Positions 1 through 9,042 of a stretch of DNA of 57,233 bases are shown here, one piece after another. The number at the start of each line of letters is the position of its first letter. Within the stretch, counting starts at the first letter, position 1. The translations under genes and the position numbers were made by a program. The notes beneath the pieces were generated by a model. That model saw only the letters and a program-made list of their open reading frames with translations, ran no database searches and was not told the DNA's origin. The DNA comes from UBA1422 sp041752735. GTDB lineage: Bacteria > Bacillota > Clostridia > Peptostreptococcales > Anaerovoracaceae. The DNA lies in the NCBI GenBank assembly GCA_041752735.1, contig JBGSVW010000021.1, positions 1 through 57,233 on the forward strand. The letters are read 5' to 3'.

Positions 1-41
1 GGACCTGAACCGTGCGCGTCTGCCAATTCCGCCATGTCCGC
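1..41 (-). tRNA. tRNA-Leu(CAG), 5' part, cut by the window edge
   Basis: On the minus strand this reads as the first 41 bases of a leucine tRNA: acceptor strand GCGGACA, the class II D-arm GGCGGAATTGGCAGACGCG, and the start of an anticodon arm with TTCAGG, giving anticodon CAG. The variable arm, T-arm and 3' end lie outside the window. A near-consensus promoter lies just upstream. Confidence 0.85.
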
Positions 42-77
42 AGGTCTGGCGTGTCCGTTTGCAACGGCCACTTGACC

Positions 78-106
78 ATAATAATAAAAAGTGGGTGGAT
101 TGTCAA
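78..106 (-). promoter_or_regulatory. Promoter of tRNA-Leu
   Basis: The minus strand has TTGACA (101-106), a 17-base spacer and TATTAT (78-83), close to the sigma-A consensus. It sits between the mtbB stop codon and the tRNA, so the tRNA can be transcribed independently of mtbB. Confidence 0.65.
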
Positions 107-114
107 GAAATCTC

Positions 115-1515
115 TTATGCTTTGCCAATTTTTTTCTTGAATATCTCTACGCTGGGAATACGGATATCCAAAAGTTCTGCGATCTTCATTTTAGCCATAA
201 TTCCGCTCGCAGCATGCTTTCGGTCTAAGGTTGTGCCAATGTCCAGAGATTCCCTGATCTCTTTCATCATGGCAGAATCCGTCAGATCTATGACGCTGCA
301 TTCCAGTTTGTTTGCCACATATTCTTTGGCATCTTTGAGCTTCATCCCTTTGAGAACCATTCTGGCAACCAGATCTCCGGCTGTCCGAATCCCGCCCATC
401 TCGGCGGCCAGTTCATGGGATATGCCCATACCGAACATGTCTCCGTGTCCTATCTACAATCCATCGGCTTTGCCGACTTCCAATAGTGCCTTGGCAACAC
501 GTGTCGTAGCATCAGTAGGAGAGGTATTGGTAAGGGGAATGCCCCCTACGCCCATGCCTGCATTGGCCAGAACCGGAATTCCTGCAACCCGAACAGTATC
601 TTTGGTATAAGTGACGGATCTGGAAAGGTTCCACGCCAGGCTCTTACTACTGTTGGTGTTGACCACCACGCCGAAACTACCTGCCCCTGCTGCCTCTGCG
701 GTCTTGACTTGCTTCGCCGGGTATTGACCTGCCAATCTTTCACCTTCGAATTTTAGGCGCCCATGCATTCCAAGATGGAATTCATTGGCCATACCCATGG
801 TGATTGCCAAATCGGGATACTTTGTGGAAAGTACTTTTGCCGCTTCGAAAGCAGCCAGTGCATCAGCATCTCCACTTGCACCAACGGTATCGAACTGTAG
901 TCCGCAAGCACCGGCTTCCGCCATTATGGACCCGATGTAAATCATGTCCTTCTTGCACTGCTCAGCGGCGTCTTCCTGGGCTTCTAGGGCCTCTGCAATC
1001 CGTCCGTTGGGTAGTAGCTCCGCCCAATTATCAAAGGGGCCATCCGGTTTGGTATATAGTCCTAAATTAGGCATCGCCCCATAGAGAATTGGAATAATAC
1101 AGTCCATCTGTACTTGCTCCATGGCCATGGCTTCTTCTTGAATGATATTCTTGAGAGCTTTGTAGCTATAATCCGTGTTACACAACTCCATGGTATCGGA
1201 GCAAATAGCTCGCTCATGAATCAAACAGGCAGTGCCCCTATCCACAGGCAGTCCAGCCCGAACCGTAAGTTTCAGGGTGCCCGCATCAAAGGTGCAAATT
1301 CCTTCATTGCCACGTTCAACGCTAACGTTTTTTTCGGCCATGGTAAGTATATCCACCAACTTATCTACATCTTCATTGGTCAGTGGTGTAGCTTTGCCTC
1401 TGTCGATGGCATCTTCCATCCCTGCCAAAACATCTTCACGAATTTCAGTTTTGCTCATAAAGACGGCAGAACCGTCTCCTAATCGGGTAAAGAACATGTC
1501 ATCTCTTTTGTCCAT
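115..1515 (-). CDS. mtbB: Dimethylamine:corrinoid methyltransferase MtbB with in-frame amber codon (pyrrolysine)
   Basis: MtbB moves a methyl group from dimethylamine to a cognate corrinoid protein (MtbC). The frame is 466 codons with one internal TAG at codon 354 (454-456). The two halves (353 and 112 residues) are in the same frame and align end to end with archaeal MtbB: upstream residues include THERA-like HERAICSDTMEL, LYGAMPNLGLYTKPDGPF and MGVGGIPL; the segment after the TAG begins IGHGDMFGMGIS and continues with AGDLVARM and AKEYVANKL. In the family, pyrrolysine sits between DGI and IGVGDPLGM, precisely the TAG here. A ribosome site GGGGAGA precedes the ATG, and the start overlaps the end of the FAD gene by 17 bases. 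No corrinoid protein, MtbA or pyl genes are visible in the window. Full length therefore depends on a pyrrolysine system elsewhere in the genome; otherwise only a 353-residue truncated product is made. Confidence 0.93.
454..456 (-). other. Recoded UAG (pyrrolysine) codon in mtbB
   Basis: This TAG is the only interruption of the 466-codon mtbB frame. Flanking residues DGL and IGHGD match those around pyrrolysine in known MtbB proteins. Conserved sequence continues for 112 codons to a TAA, which argues for readthrough and against a true stop or a decaying pseudogene. Confidence 0.9.
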
Positions 1516-2905
1516 GGTCGTCTCCCCTGTACTTTTCTGCTAGGATTCTACCTACATGAATGCCACTGGCAGATGCCTGAGAAAGCGAGTGTGTCACGCC
1601 AGAGCCATCACCTAAGGCATATAACCCCGGTATTTTTGTCTCAAGATGCTTGTCCACATCCACTTTTGAGTTATAGAATTTGACTTCTACACCATACAGT
1701 AAAGTGTCCTCGTTTGCGGTCCCCGGTGCAATTTTGTCCAAGGCATAAATCATTTCAATGATGTTGTCCAACTGCCTTTTGGGAATGACCAGACTTAAAT
1801 CACCCGGTGTCGCTTTGAGGGTTGGACGGGTGAAGCATTTCTCCATCCTGCGCTCACTGCTTCTTCGGCCTTTGACCAAATCGCCAAACCGCTGGAGCAA
1901 TACACCTCCACCTAACAAGTTGGAAAGTCTAGCGATGGATTCGCCATATTCATTGCTGTCTTCAAATGGTTCTGTAAATTTGTTGGAAACCAATAGCGCA
2001 AAGTTCGTATTTTCTGTCTGCAAGGCGGGGTCGCTGTAGCTATGGCCATTTACCGTTACAATGCCATTGGTGTTTTCGGCAACCACTTCGCCATATGGAT
2101 TCATGCAAAAAGTCCTGACCATGTCGTTATATTTATCTGTTTTGTAAACAATCTTACTTTCATATACATCATCTGTGATATGTTTAAAAATTGCTGCTTG
2201 CAACTCAACCCGTACACCAATGTCCACCCGGTTGCTCTTTTGACCAACCCCAAGTCTGGTGCAAACTTCTGAAATCCACTTGGAACCGGACCGGCCGGTT
2301 GCCAGGACCAAATCATTGCAGGTATATTCTTCCTTTTTGTCGGTGATGACTTTGAAAGAATGATCCCCAAGGACTTCCACATCTGCCACACCGGTCTCAA
2401 AAATCATGTCCACCCGGTCCTTGGTGTAGTCGTATATTTTTTCAAGTATCTTGAGGTTCCGGTCTGTTCCAAGGTGTCTGACCTTGGCATCCAGCAAATG
2501 AAGGTCGTTTCGTAGGGCAATTGTTTTCAGTGTGGAATTTTCGGTAGAATATAGTTTTGCTTCCGAACCACCCATATCACAAAGCACCTGATCCACGTAG
2601 AGCATCAGTTCCATTGCTTTGGGTTTTCCCACATATGCATGTAAATCCCCACCGAACTGGGTAGTGATGTTATATTTGCCGTCTGAAAGGGTTCCGGCTC
2701 CGCCGTATCCGTTCATAATCTGACAAGGTACGCATTTGATGCAAGAATCAGTCTTTCCTAATTTAATAGGACACACCCTCTTTTCCAGTGGATATCCCTT
2801 TTCAATCATCAGCACTTTTGCAGTATTATTGATTTTTGTCAGCTCATATGCCAAGAAAACTCCGCTGGCTCCGGCACCGACAATTATGATGTCATAGTTC
2901 TTCAT
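1499..2905 (-). CDS. FAD-dependent oxidoreductase (COG2509-type)
   Basis: The 468-residue protein begins with a Rossmann dinucleotide-binding motif (IIIVGAGASGVFLAYEL, about residues 5-21) followed by an acidic residue about 20 positions on, and ends with a second FAD-contact motif (GLYALGDGSGVTHSLSQA). This architecture matches a family annotated as FAD-dependent dehydrogenases of unknown substrate. Cysteines at CPIKLGKTDSCIKCVPC suggest a redox or metal site near the N-terminus. I chose ATG 2905 because AGGAGGAA precedes it; an earlier in-frame ATG lacks such a site. The gene overlaps mtbB, so the two are probably co-transcribed and translationally coupled. A role in reactivating or supplying electrons to the methyltransferase pathway would be guesswork. 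Confidence 0.75.
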   Translation of the reverse strand: MKNYDIIIVGAGASGVFLAYELTKINNTAKVLMIEKGYPLEKRVCPIKLGKTDSCIKCVPCQIMNGYGGAGTLSDGKYNITTQFGGDLHAYVGKPKAMELMLYVDQVLCDMGGSEAKLYSTENSTLKTIALRNDLHLLDAKVRHLGTDRNLKILEKIYDYTKDRVDMIFETGVADVEVLGDHSFKVITDKKEEYTCNDLVLATGRSGSKWISEVCTRLGVGQKSNRVDIGVRVELQAAIFKHITDDVYESKIVYKTDKYNDMVRTFCMNPYGEVVAENTNGIVTVNGHSYSDPALQTENTNFALLVSNKFTEPFEDSNEYGESIARLSNLLGGGVLLQRFGDLVKGRRSSERRMEKCFTRPTLKATPGDLSLVIPKRQLDNIIEMIYALDKIAPGTANEDTLLYGVEVKFYNSKVDVDKHLETKIPGLYALGDGSGVTHSLSQASASGIHVGRILAEKYRGDDHGQKR

Positions 2906-2968
2906 TTTGTTCCTCCTGTGGCCTAACCACACAAAGACACTTTACAACATCATATGAAAAAAAACAAT

Positions 2969-2996
2969 AAAAAAGAGGCCATCAGCCTCTTTTTAT
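2969..2996 (-). terminator. Rho-independent terminator after the DUF1292 gene
   Basis: AGAGGC and GCCTCT form a stem around a short loop, flanked on both sides by A/T runs, so it can work in both directions. On the minus strand it follows the DUF1292 gene and separates it from the FAD gene. Confidence 0.7.
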
Positions 2997-2999
2997 TTC

Positions 3000-3293
3000 T
3001 TATTCCTGGTCCTCTTCTTCCATGATTCTGTCAAATTCTGCAGCAACTGCTTTGAATTCTTCATCGTCCTCTATGTCAACAAGAGTGAACTCTTCTTCGC
3101 CGACTTCCTGATATCCGTAGATATAAACATCGTCGGTTCCGTCGTCAGGCACAAGGGCAATGTAGTCTTTGCCATTGAAATCGAAAACGCCCATGACTTC
3201 ACATTCTACTTCTTCCCCGTCATCAAATTCAAGGGTAATCACTTCGGCTTCTTCCATTTCTTCGACTTCTGCGACTTTTTTATTTTCAGTCAT
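3000..3293 (-). CDS. DUF1292 family protein (YrzB-like)
   Basis: A 97-residue, very acidic protein with the compact beta-rich core of the DUF1292/YrzB family: ITLEFDDGEEVECEV, then FDFNGKDYIALVP and YIYGYQE. The family is widespread in Firmicutes, often near yrrK/yqgF genes, and its function is unknown. A ribosome site GGAGGA precedes the ATG. The gene has its own promoter and a terminator right behind it, so it is probably a single-gene unit downstream of uvrC. Confidence 0.85.
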   Translation of the reverse strand: MTENKKVAEVEEMEEAEVITLEFDDGEEVECEVMGVFDFNGKDYIALVPDDGTDDVYIYGYQEVGEEEFTLVDIEDDEEFKAVAAEFDRIMEEEDQE

Positions 3294-3333
3294 CTTTATT
3301 CCTCCAACATAATTTATTCGGTTTGATGGTTCT

Positions 3334-3362
3334 ACTATACCATTTTAGAGGTTTAATATCAA
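3334..3362 (-). promoter_or_regulatory. Promoter of the DUF1292 gene
   Basis: The minus strand has TTGATA (3357-3362), 17 bases, then TATAGT (3334-3339). It overlaps the uvrC stop codon and lies about 40 bases upstream of the DUF1292 start. Confidence 0.6.
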
Positions 3363-5197
3363 ACAAAATATTCTCTAATGCGTTTTGCCTGATTTGCACT
3401 GATACCAGGTACCTCCCGCAATGCTTCTTCGTTTGCATTTTTGATATTTTCCACGCTTCCAAAATGCTCAAGCAGTGCATTTCTTCGGTTTGGACCAATA
3501 CCTTCAATCCGATCCAGCACAGAACCGAGGCTTTTTTTGTCTCGTACACCCCGATGGTAGTCGATGGCAAAACGGTGCACTTCTTCCTGAATTGTACCAA
3601 TCAATTTAAACAATGCTGGCCGCTTTGATAGGTTCTCCTCGATAGGCTTGCCGCCCAGATCGTATACTAATCCACGGGTTCTATGTTTATCGTCTTTGAC
3701 CATTCCGGCTACAGGGATTGAGATTCCCATAGCATCAAGGACTGTCTGTGCTGCGTGGATGTGACCAATGCCTCCATCCATCAAGAGCAAATCCGGTAGT
3801 TCAACAAAACCGGGATCTCCCTCTTGTCCCCGTTTTAATCGGCGATATAGGATTTCCTGTAATGAAGCATAATCGTCTGGCCCTTCAACGGTTCGTATCT
3901 TGAATCGCCGATAGGCTTTTTTGTCTGCCATGTTGCCTTTAAAAACAACCATCGCACCAACTGCTTCCAGGCCGTTTGTGTTGGATAAATCGTAGGCTTC
4001 GAGTCTGAATTTTTTCTCTGGCGCTACAGTTACCTCCATCCTTTGAAGCAAAGCGGACAACTCAAAAGAAATCTCGGTTTCCCTATCTCTTCGATTTTTT
4101 TCTCGGTCTTCCAAAGTTTTACTAAATTGGGTCACATCGTTTTTTGTCAAATCCAACAACGCCTTTTTCTCGCCCTTTTGAGGAATTAAAATTTTAACCC
4201 GTCTCCCCCACAGATTCTGAAGAAATGATTCCAGCAATTCCCGATCTTCCGGTTCTGTCTCAACTATAATTTCTGAAGGGCCAATTCCTTGGCTTCCATA
4301 GTGCTGCTTAAGAAAGGCGGACAATACCAAGGATGTGTCTTCTTCATCTGCGGTCTCCAAATCAAAATGATCACGACCTGAAAGCTTGCCGTCCCGAACA
4401 TAGAAAACAACAATATGTCGCGAATCCGCAACGAGTACCACATCAATCTCATGGGTATCGGTCAATACCACCCGCTGCTTCTCATGAATAGCGGTTGCCG
4501 CTAATATAAAGTCCCTGTACCGTGCAGCCTCCTCATATTTCATTTCTGCGGCTGCATCTGCCATTTTATCTTTTAGATGTGTCGTCAGACTTTTGTTTCT
4601 CCCTTTTAGGAAATCCATGGCAGACTCTATCCGATCTCCATATTCTCTTTGATCCACTTTCCCAATACAAATTCCATCACATTGGTGGATATGATAATTC
4701 AGGCAAGGTGTTGCGTTTTTTGTGAATTTAACAGGACTACAACGTTTCAGACGATATACCTGGTTGAGCAAATCCACCATTTGATTGACTGCTCCCGCAT
4801 CGGAATATGGGCCAAAATATTTATCCCCTTCTTTGCCGACGTTTCTGGTTTTAGAAATGCGCGGAAACGGCTCCGTGGTGGTTACTTTGATATATGGATA
4901 AGTTTTGTCATCTCGTAACAAGACATTGTATTTAGGCATATACTTTTTAATCAGATTGCATTCTAAAATCAAGGCTTCCATCTCGGTGCCGGTGGTTATA
5001 TACTCAAATTCAGCGATGTTGGACACCATGGCCTTTACCTTAGGATCCATATGTCGGGACGACTGAAAATACTGCCTGACTCTGGATTTGAGGGAAATGG
5101 CTTTCCCAACATAAATCACGTTGCCAAGTTGGTCTTTATGTAGATAAACTCCCGGGGTGTCCGGGAGTTTTTTTAGGTTTTCCTCAATGTGAAACAT
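3359..5197 (-). CDS. uvrC: Excinuclease ABC subunit C
   Basis: UvrC makes both incisions in bacterial nucleotide excision repair after UvrAB finds the lesion. The 612 residues match the family length and order: an N-terminal GIY-YIG nuclease (PGVYLHKDQLGNVIYVGKA, residues 15-33), a UvrB-binding helix region (about 205-235), an RNase H-like C-terminal nuclease (LLLMDGGIGHI and following) and a terminal helix-hairpin-helix (IEGIGPNRRNALLEHFG). GGGAGA precedes the ATG. The gene lies 15 bases behind the D,D-carboxypeptidase gene and is probably the last gene of the serC-apgM-dacF-uvrC run. Confidence 0.98.
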   Translation of the reverse strand: MFHIEENLKKLPDTPGVYLHKDQLGNVIYVGKAISLKSRVRQYFQSSRHMDPKVKAMVSNIAEFEYITTGTEMEALILECNLIKKYMPKYNVLLRDDKTYPYIKVTTTEPFPRISKTRNVGKEGDKYFGPYSDAGAVNQMVDLLNQVYRLKRCSPVKFTKNATPCLNYHIHQCDGICIGKVDQREYGDRIESAMDFLKGRNKSLTTHLKDKMADAAAEMKYEEAARYRDFILAATAIHEKQRVVLTDTHEIDVVLVADSRHIVVFYVRDGKLSGRDHFDLETADEEDTSLVLSAFLKQHYGSQGIGPSEIIVETEPEDRELLESFLQNLWGRRVKILIPQKGEKKALLDLTKNDVTQFSKTLEDREKNRRDRETEISFELSALLQRMEVTVAPEKKFRLEAYDLSNTNGLEAVGAMVVFKGNMADKKAYRRFKIRTVEGPDDYASLQEILYRRLKRGQEGDPGFVELPDLLLMDGGIGHIHAAQTVLDAMGISIPVAGMVKDDKHRTRGLVYDLGGKPIEENLSKRPALFKLIGTIQEEVHRFAIDYHRGVRDKKSLGSVLDRIEGIGPNRRNALLEHFGSVENIKNANEEALREVPGISANQAKRIREYFV

Positions 5198-5212
5198 TGC
5201 GTCTCCCTTTAC

Positions 5213-6580
5213 TTAATATGGCCAATCTCTTATCCTTTTATTCTCTTCCAACTCTTTTTGTTCTTTGGCTATCTTAGCATCTTCAATCCGTTTTCGTTTC
5301 TCCATTGCACTTTTTCTTTTGTTATGCCCACGGATAACGATCAATAGCACCAATACGCCAACACCAATAACCGCCATGAGAATATACGCTGCCAAATCCG
5401 AGATGCCCCATGCAGTCCAAGGGCCACCGACTTTCATGTCTTCTGTGGTTACTAAGTCAACTTCACCAATCTTCTCACCAACAAGATAAAACGATATGGT
5501 CCCTACTTCCGATCCTTTATCCAAGGGGGCTGAGATATTATCTTTGAATTGAATCTTTTGGGTGACCAATGATGCTGAGGCTTCTTTAGGCAATGTGATG
5601 AAATATCCTCCGGGTACCTCGGTTGCCACCCTAAGCTTGCTGCTCCCTTCAATACGCACTTTTTCAAGGAGAACTCCGTCAGAAATGGCTTCATATGTAT
5701 AGTAATTATTATAGCCAAAGTCCAATAGGGCAATGCTGTCAGCAAACCGGGACAGTTTGTCGGGCGCATTAAGAATCACTGCCAAATATTCTGAACCATC
5801 ACGCTCAGCGGCTGCAACAATACAGGCTCCGGCGGTGCTGGTCTCCCCGGTTTTAATTCCAATGATGCCTTTATACTTTGGCGTACGCTCAATGCCGTTG
5901 ACGACGATCGTTGTCTTAGTGTCATATAATAACAGGTTGGTGTTGCTATATACCCTCTCCGCGGATACCTGGTTGGCTGGAATGGTGATCTTGACCGTAG
6001 AGACAGCATCTCGAAAAATTGGATTTTTCATTGCTTCGGTGCAAATTAATGCTAGATCTCTTGCGGTTGTTACATTCCCTTTTACATCGTTGAGTCCGCT
6101 GGCTGTTGTTACATTTGTGTTGGTTGCCCCTATTTGTTCAGCACGAAATTCAGCCATTTGATTGAATTCCTCTTGTGTGTCCGCCAATTGTCGTGCCAAT
6201 ACAACTGCTGCATCATTGGAAGAATGAACGAGCATGCCATACAACAAATCCTTGATGGTTAAAGTTTCTCCAGCAGAAAGGTTCATGCCATTGCCAGTCA
6301 CATTCAGGGTTTCTGCGATTGTAACGGTGTCTTCCAAATTTAAATTTTCTATCACCAACAGTGCGGTGAGCACTTTTGCTATACTTGCAGGCTCTAAAAC
6401 AGTTTCGGCATTTTTTTCGTAAAGCACTTCACCGGTTTTCATGTCAATCAGAATCGCTGCCTCCGCTGAAATCTCTGGTGCCGCTTGTGCTGCCCAACTT
6501 ACATTGGGAAAAGAACCGACCAATAGGATGGTCAGCATTAATGATAATATAATTTTTTTGATTATGTTCAATCTATTCAC
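5213..6580 (-). CDS. D-alanyl-D-alanine carboxypeptidase, peptidase S11 (DacF-like)
   Basis: A low-molecular-mass penicillin-binding protein that trims the terminal D-Ala of peptidoglycan stem peptides. A signal peptide spans about residues 1-31. The three penicillin-binding motifs are present: SIAK (catalytic Ser66, Lys69), SSN (120-122) and KTG (243-245). A C-terminal beta domain follows, then one transmembrane helix (about 395-415) and a charged cytoplasmic tail. Most DacA/DacF proteins end in an amphipathic helix, so the true transmembrane anchor with a roughly 40-residue Lys/Glu-rich tail is a variation. The start overlaps the apgM stop by four bases. Confidence 0.93.
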   Translation of the reverse strand: MNRLNIIKKIILSLMLTILLVGSFPNVSWAAQAAPEISAEAAILIDMKTGEVLYEKNAETVLEPASIAKVLTALLVIENLNLEDTVTIAETLNVTGNGMNLSAGETLTIKDLLYGMLVHSSNDAAVVLARQLADTQEEFNQMAEFRAEQIGATNTNVTTASGLNDVKGNVTTARDLALICTEAMKNPIFRDAVSTVKITIPANQVSAERVYSNTNLLLYDTKTTIVVNGIERTPKYKGIIGIKTGETSTAGACIVAAAERDGSEYLAVILNAPDKLSRFADSIALLDFGYNNYYTYEAISDGVLLEKVRIEGSSKLRVATEVPGGYFITLPKEASASLVTQKIQFKDNISAPLDKGSEVGTISFYLVGEKIGEVDLVTTEDMKVGGPWTAWGISDLAAYILMAVIGVGVLVLLIVIRGHNKRKSAMEKRKRIEDAKIAKEQKELEENKRIRDWPY

Positions 6581-7785
6581 CCAAAAAATGTATCTGCCAG
6601 GGCAAAGCCGCTATCAAAGTAGATGCCATGCTTGCCCGCCTCTTCAGTAAATTTGTTATCCGGATTTTCCGGTTGTTCTTTGTTGCTTCGGTAAAGTACA
6701 AAAGGAACCGGTTCGGACGTATGCGTCCTGAGTGCAATCGGTGTTCGATGATCCGGCAATTCCAAGATACTGAACGCTTCACCTGATGCACGGAAGTATT
6801 CCAGAATCGGCTTTAATACTTCATTGTCTATTCGCTCAAGACTGGAAATTTTGCCTTCCAAGTCTCCCTGATGGGAACATTCATCGGGTGCCTCAAGATG
6901 CATATAAACGAAATCTTTGCCACTTCGAAAAACATCTATTGCTGCCTGTGCTTTTCCGGAAAAATTAGTATGTAAAGTACCTGTCGCTCCAGGCACTTCA
7001 ATCGAATCCAGTCCCGCACACTTTGCTATACCCTTAATAAGGTCTACCGCTGAAATTGCAGCACCGGTGATGCCATATTTTTCTCTAAATGAAGAAAGTG
7101 CAGGTTTTTTACCTTGTCCCCAGATCCATAATGAATTCGCTGGATTCTTTCCGGCTGCAATCCGTTTTTGGTTCACCGGATGGTCCTTCAGAATCTCATA
7201 ACTGCGCTTCATCATGTCGGTGATTTCATCGCTTTCCGGCCCCTTGGGCAGATACAAGCCTGTTTTTTTGTCCAACTGGTCATGAGGGGGGGTCAAAACA
7301 TAGTCAGTGGATCCGTTGTGAATAATCAAGCAGTGTCTGTAACTGGTTCCGGTATAAAAACGTCGGTTTTCGTTACCAAAGGCCTTGTTGACAGTCTCGA
7401 TCAGCTCATTTGCCTCTTCAGTGGATATATCCCCGGCACTATGGTCCAATATGATTAGGTCTTCGTAAGCGCCATCCCCCTTCAATGATATCAGGTTTGT
7501 GCGAAAGGCCACATCCGTATCGGACATTTCAATCCCAATGCTGGCAGCTTCCAACGGAGAACGGCCTGTGAGGTATATGGATGGGTCATATCCCATCACC
7601 GAAAGATTTGCTGCATCACTGCCCGGAGCTATGCCATCGGGGATAGTGCGCACCAGGCCAATAATCGATTTTTGCGCTAATTTGTTGATAACCGGCATAT
7701 CGGCTACTTCAAGAGGTGTTTTACCATCTAAGCGATCCAACGGGTGGTCTGCAGCTCCATCGGGGACCAATATTAAATATTTCAT
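6577..7785 (-). CDS. apgM: Cofactor-independent phosphoglycerate mutase, archaeal-type
   Basis: Interconverts 3- and 2-phosphoglycerate in glycolysis and gluconeogenesis. The 402 residues match the ApgM branch of the alkaline phosphatase superfamily: N-terminal metal-binding LVPDGAAD (residues 6-13), GSDAANLSVMGYDP (55-68, containing the nucleophilic Ser), and C-terminal metal ligands in HLEAPDECSHQG and ELPDHRTP. The gene lies 36 bases behind serC with no promoter or terminator between, so the serine pathway and this glycolytic step are probably co-transcribed; both use 3-phosphoglycerate. Confidence 0.95.
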   Translation of the reverse strand: MKYLILVPDGAADHPLDRLDGKTPLEVADMPVINKLAQKSIIGLVRTIPDGIAPGSDAANLSVMGYDPSIYLTGRSPLEAASIGIEMSDTDVAFRTNLISLKGDGAYEDLIILDHSAGDISTEEANELIETVNKAFGNENRRFYTGTSYRHCLIIHNGSTDYVLTPPHDQLDKKTGLYLPKGPESDEITDMMKRSYEILKDHPVNQKRIAAGKNPANSLWIWGQGKKPALSSFREKYGITGAAISAVDLIKGIAKCAGLDSIEVPGATGTLHTNFSGKAQAAIDVFRSGKDFVYMHLEAPDECSHQGDLEGKISSLERIDNEVLKPILEYFRASGEAFSILELPDHRTPIALRTHTSEPVPFVLYRSNKEQPENPDNKFTEEAGKHGIYFDSGFALADTFFG

Positions 7786-7820
7786 TTGTATCTTCCTTTT
7801 TATTTTCTTCAGTATCGTAC

Positions 7821-8918
7821 TTATTTAATGTCCAAATTTTCTGCTTCAAATTTCTTCATAAAGTTGATGAGCGTCTCTATACCTTCACGAGGCATGGCAT
7901 TGTAGATGCTTGCCCGCATACCACCAATGGAGCGATGTCCGTTTAGATTGCTCATTCCAAGACTAGCTGCTTCCTTGACAAATTTTTTGTCCAGTTCTTC
8001 ATTACCTGTAACAAACACCACATTCATCAAGGAACGGTCCATTTCTCGGTTGGGACAACTGTATAAATCGCTCTCCTCAATGGCTTGATAAAGAGCTCCG
8101 GCCTTTTCTCGGTTCTTGGCTTCCAGTGCTTCAATGCCACCTTCATTTTTGATTTTTTTGAAAACTTCACCTGCTATATATATTGGAAAGCATGGTGGTG
8201 TGTTGTACATAGACTCATTTCCTGAATGTATTTTGTAATCCAGATAAACGGGGATGTTCTTTGGCGCATTACCAATCAGATCCTCACGTATAATGACCAG
8301 GGTTACCCCTGCCGGACCAACGTTCTTTTGTGCTCCGGCATAGATGATACCAAACTTGGAAACATCAATGACTTCGGACAAAATGCTTGAGGACATATCA
8401 GCAACCAGCGGAATGTTCCCCGTGTCAGGAATATATGGAAATCTTGTTCCATAAATAGTATTGTTCAGGGTAATATGAACAAAGTCTGCATCGCTGCGAA
8501 AATCTTTTTGGGTCAGCTCAGGAATAAATGTGAAGTTGCTCTCTTCTGAGGACGCGGCAATTCTGATGTCGCCAAATTTGGCCGCTTCTTCCGCCGCCTT
8601 TTTTGCCCATGCCCCAGTGACTACATAATCCGCTTTTTTGGATTTGTTTAGCAGATTCATGGGAATCATGGAAAACTGCAAAGTAGCACCCCCCTGCAGG
8701 AAAAGAACCTTGTAATTGTCGGGGATTCTCATGATCAGTCGTAGGTTTTCCTCCGCTTCTGCAATGATCTTGCCGAATTCTTTGGACCGATGACTCATTT
8801 CCATCACCGACTCCCCACATCCTTGAAAATTGGTCAGATTTCTGGCCGCTTCTTCCATGATATCAAGGGGTAGCATGGATGGTCCGGCGGAAAAATTATA
8901 GTTTCTATTTTGACTCAA
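7821..8918 (-). CDS. serC: Phosphoserine aminotransferase
   Basis: PLP enzyme of serine synthesis, converting 3-phosphohydroxypyruvate and glutamate to phosphoserine. The start is taken as TTG 8918, because GGAGGTG lies eight bases upstream; a longer frame from TTG 8933 would overlap that ribosome site. With this start the protein is 365 residues, begins MSQNRNYNFSAGPSMLP as is typical, and the PLP lysine (AGAQKNVGPAG) is Lys198, the same number as in E. coli SerC. The gene is divergent from serA across a short promoter region. Confidence 0.96.
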   Translation of the reverse strand: MSQNRNYNFSAGPSMLPLDIMEEAARNLTNFQGCGESVMEMSHRSKEFGKIIAEAEENLRLIMRIPDNYKVLFLQGGATLQFSMIPMNLLNKSKKADYVVTGAWAKKAAEEAAKFGDIRIAASSEESNFTFIPELTQKDFRSDADFVHITLNNTIYGTRFPYIPDTGNIPLVADMSSSILSEVIDVSKFGIIYAGAQKNVGPAGVTLVIIREDLIGNAPKNIPVYLDYKIHSGNESMYNTPPCFPIYIAGEVFKKIKNEGGIEALEAKNREKAGALYQAIEESDLYSCPNREMDRSLMNVVFVTGNEELDKKFVKEAASLGMSNLNGHRSIGGMRASIYNAMPREGIETLINFMKKFEAENLDIK

Positions 8919-8951
8919 TTGTTTCACCTCCAAGTGTTACTTTGACTATGT

Positions 8952-8980
8952 ATTATATCACTTGTCCCCCTTTGGGTAAA
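8952..8980 (-). promoter_or_regulatory. Promoter of serC
   Basis: TTTACC (8975-8980), 17-base spacer and TATAAT (8952-8957) on the minus strand. It overlaps the oppositely directed serA promoter almost completely. Confidence 0.65.
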
Positions 8981-8990
8981 GTGGTATAAT
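8962..8990 (+). promoter_or_regulatory. Promoter of serA
   Basis: TTGTCC (8962-8967), 17-base spacer and TATAAT (8985-8990) on the plus strand, about 45 bases upstream of the serA start. Confidence 0.65.
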
Positions 8991-9042
8991 AGCCTAACGC
9001 CACGGAATTAGTGTGGTGATTTCTATGATTTGAGGTGACATC

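Noticed and set aside
115..438. A separate 107-residue gene downstream of mtbB
   Set aside because: It is the C-terminal part of mtbB in the same frame, and its apparent ATG is an internal Met; the family continues through the TAG.
59..610. 183-residue plus-strand frame over mtbB
   Set aside because: It is a shadow frame of a strongly conserved minus-strand gene and has no ribosome site.
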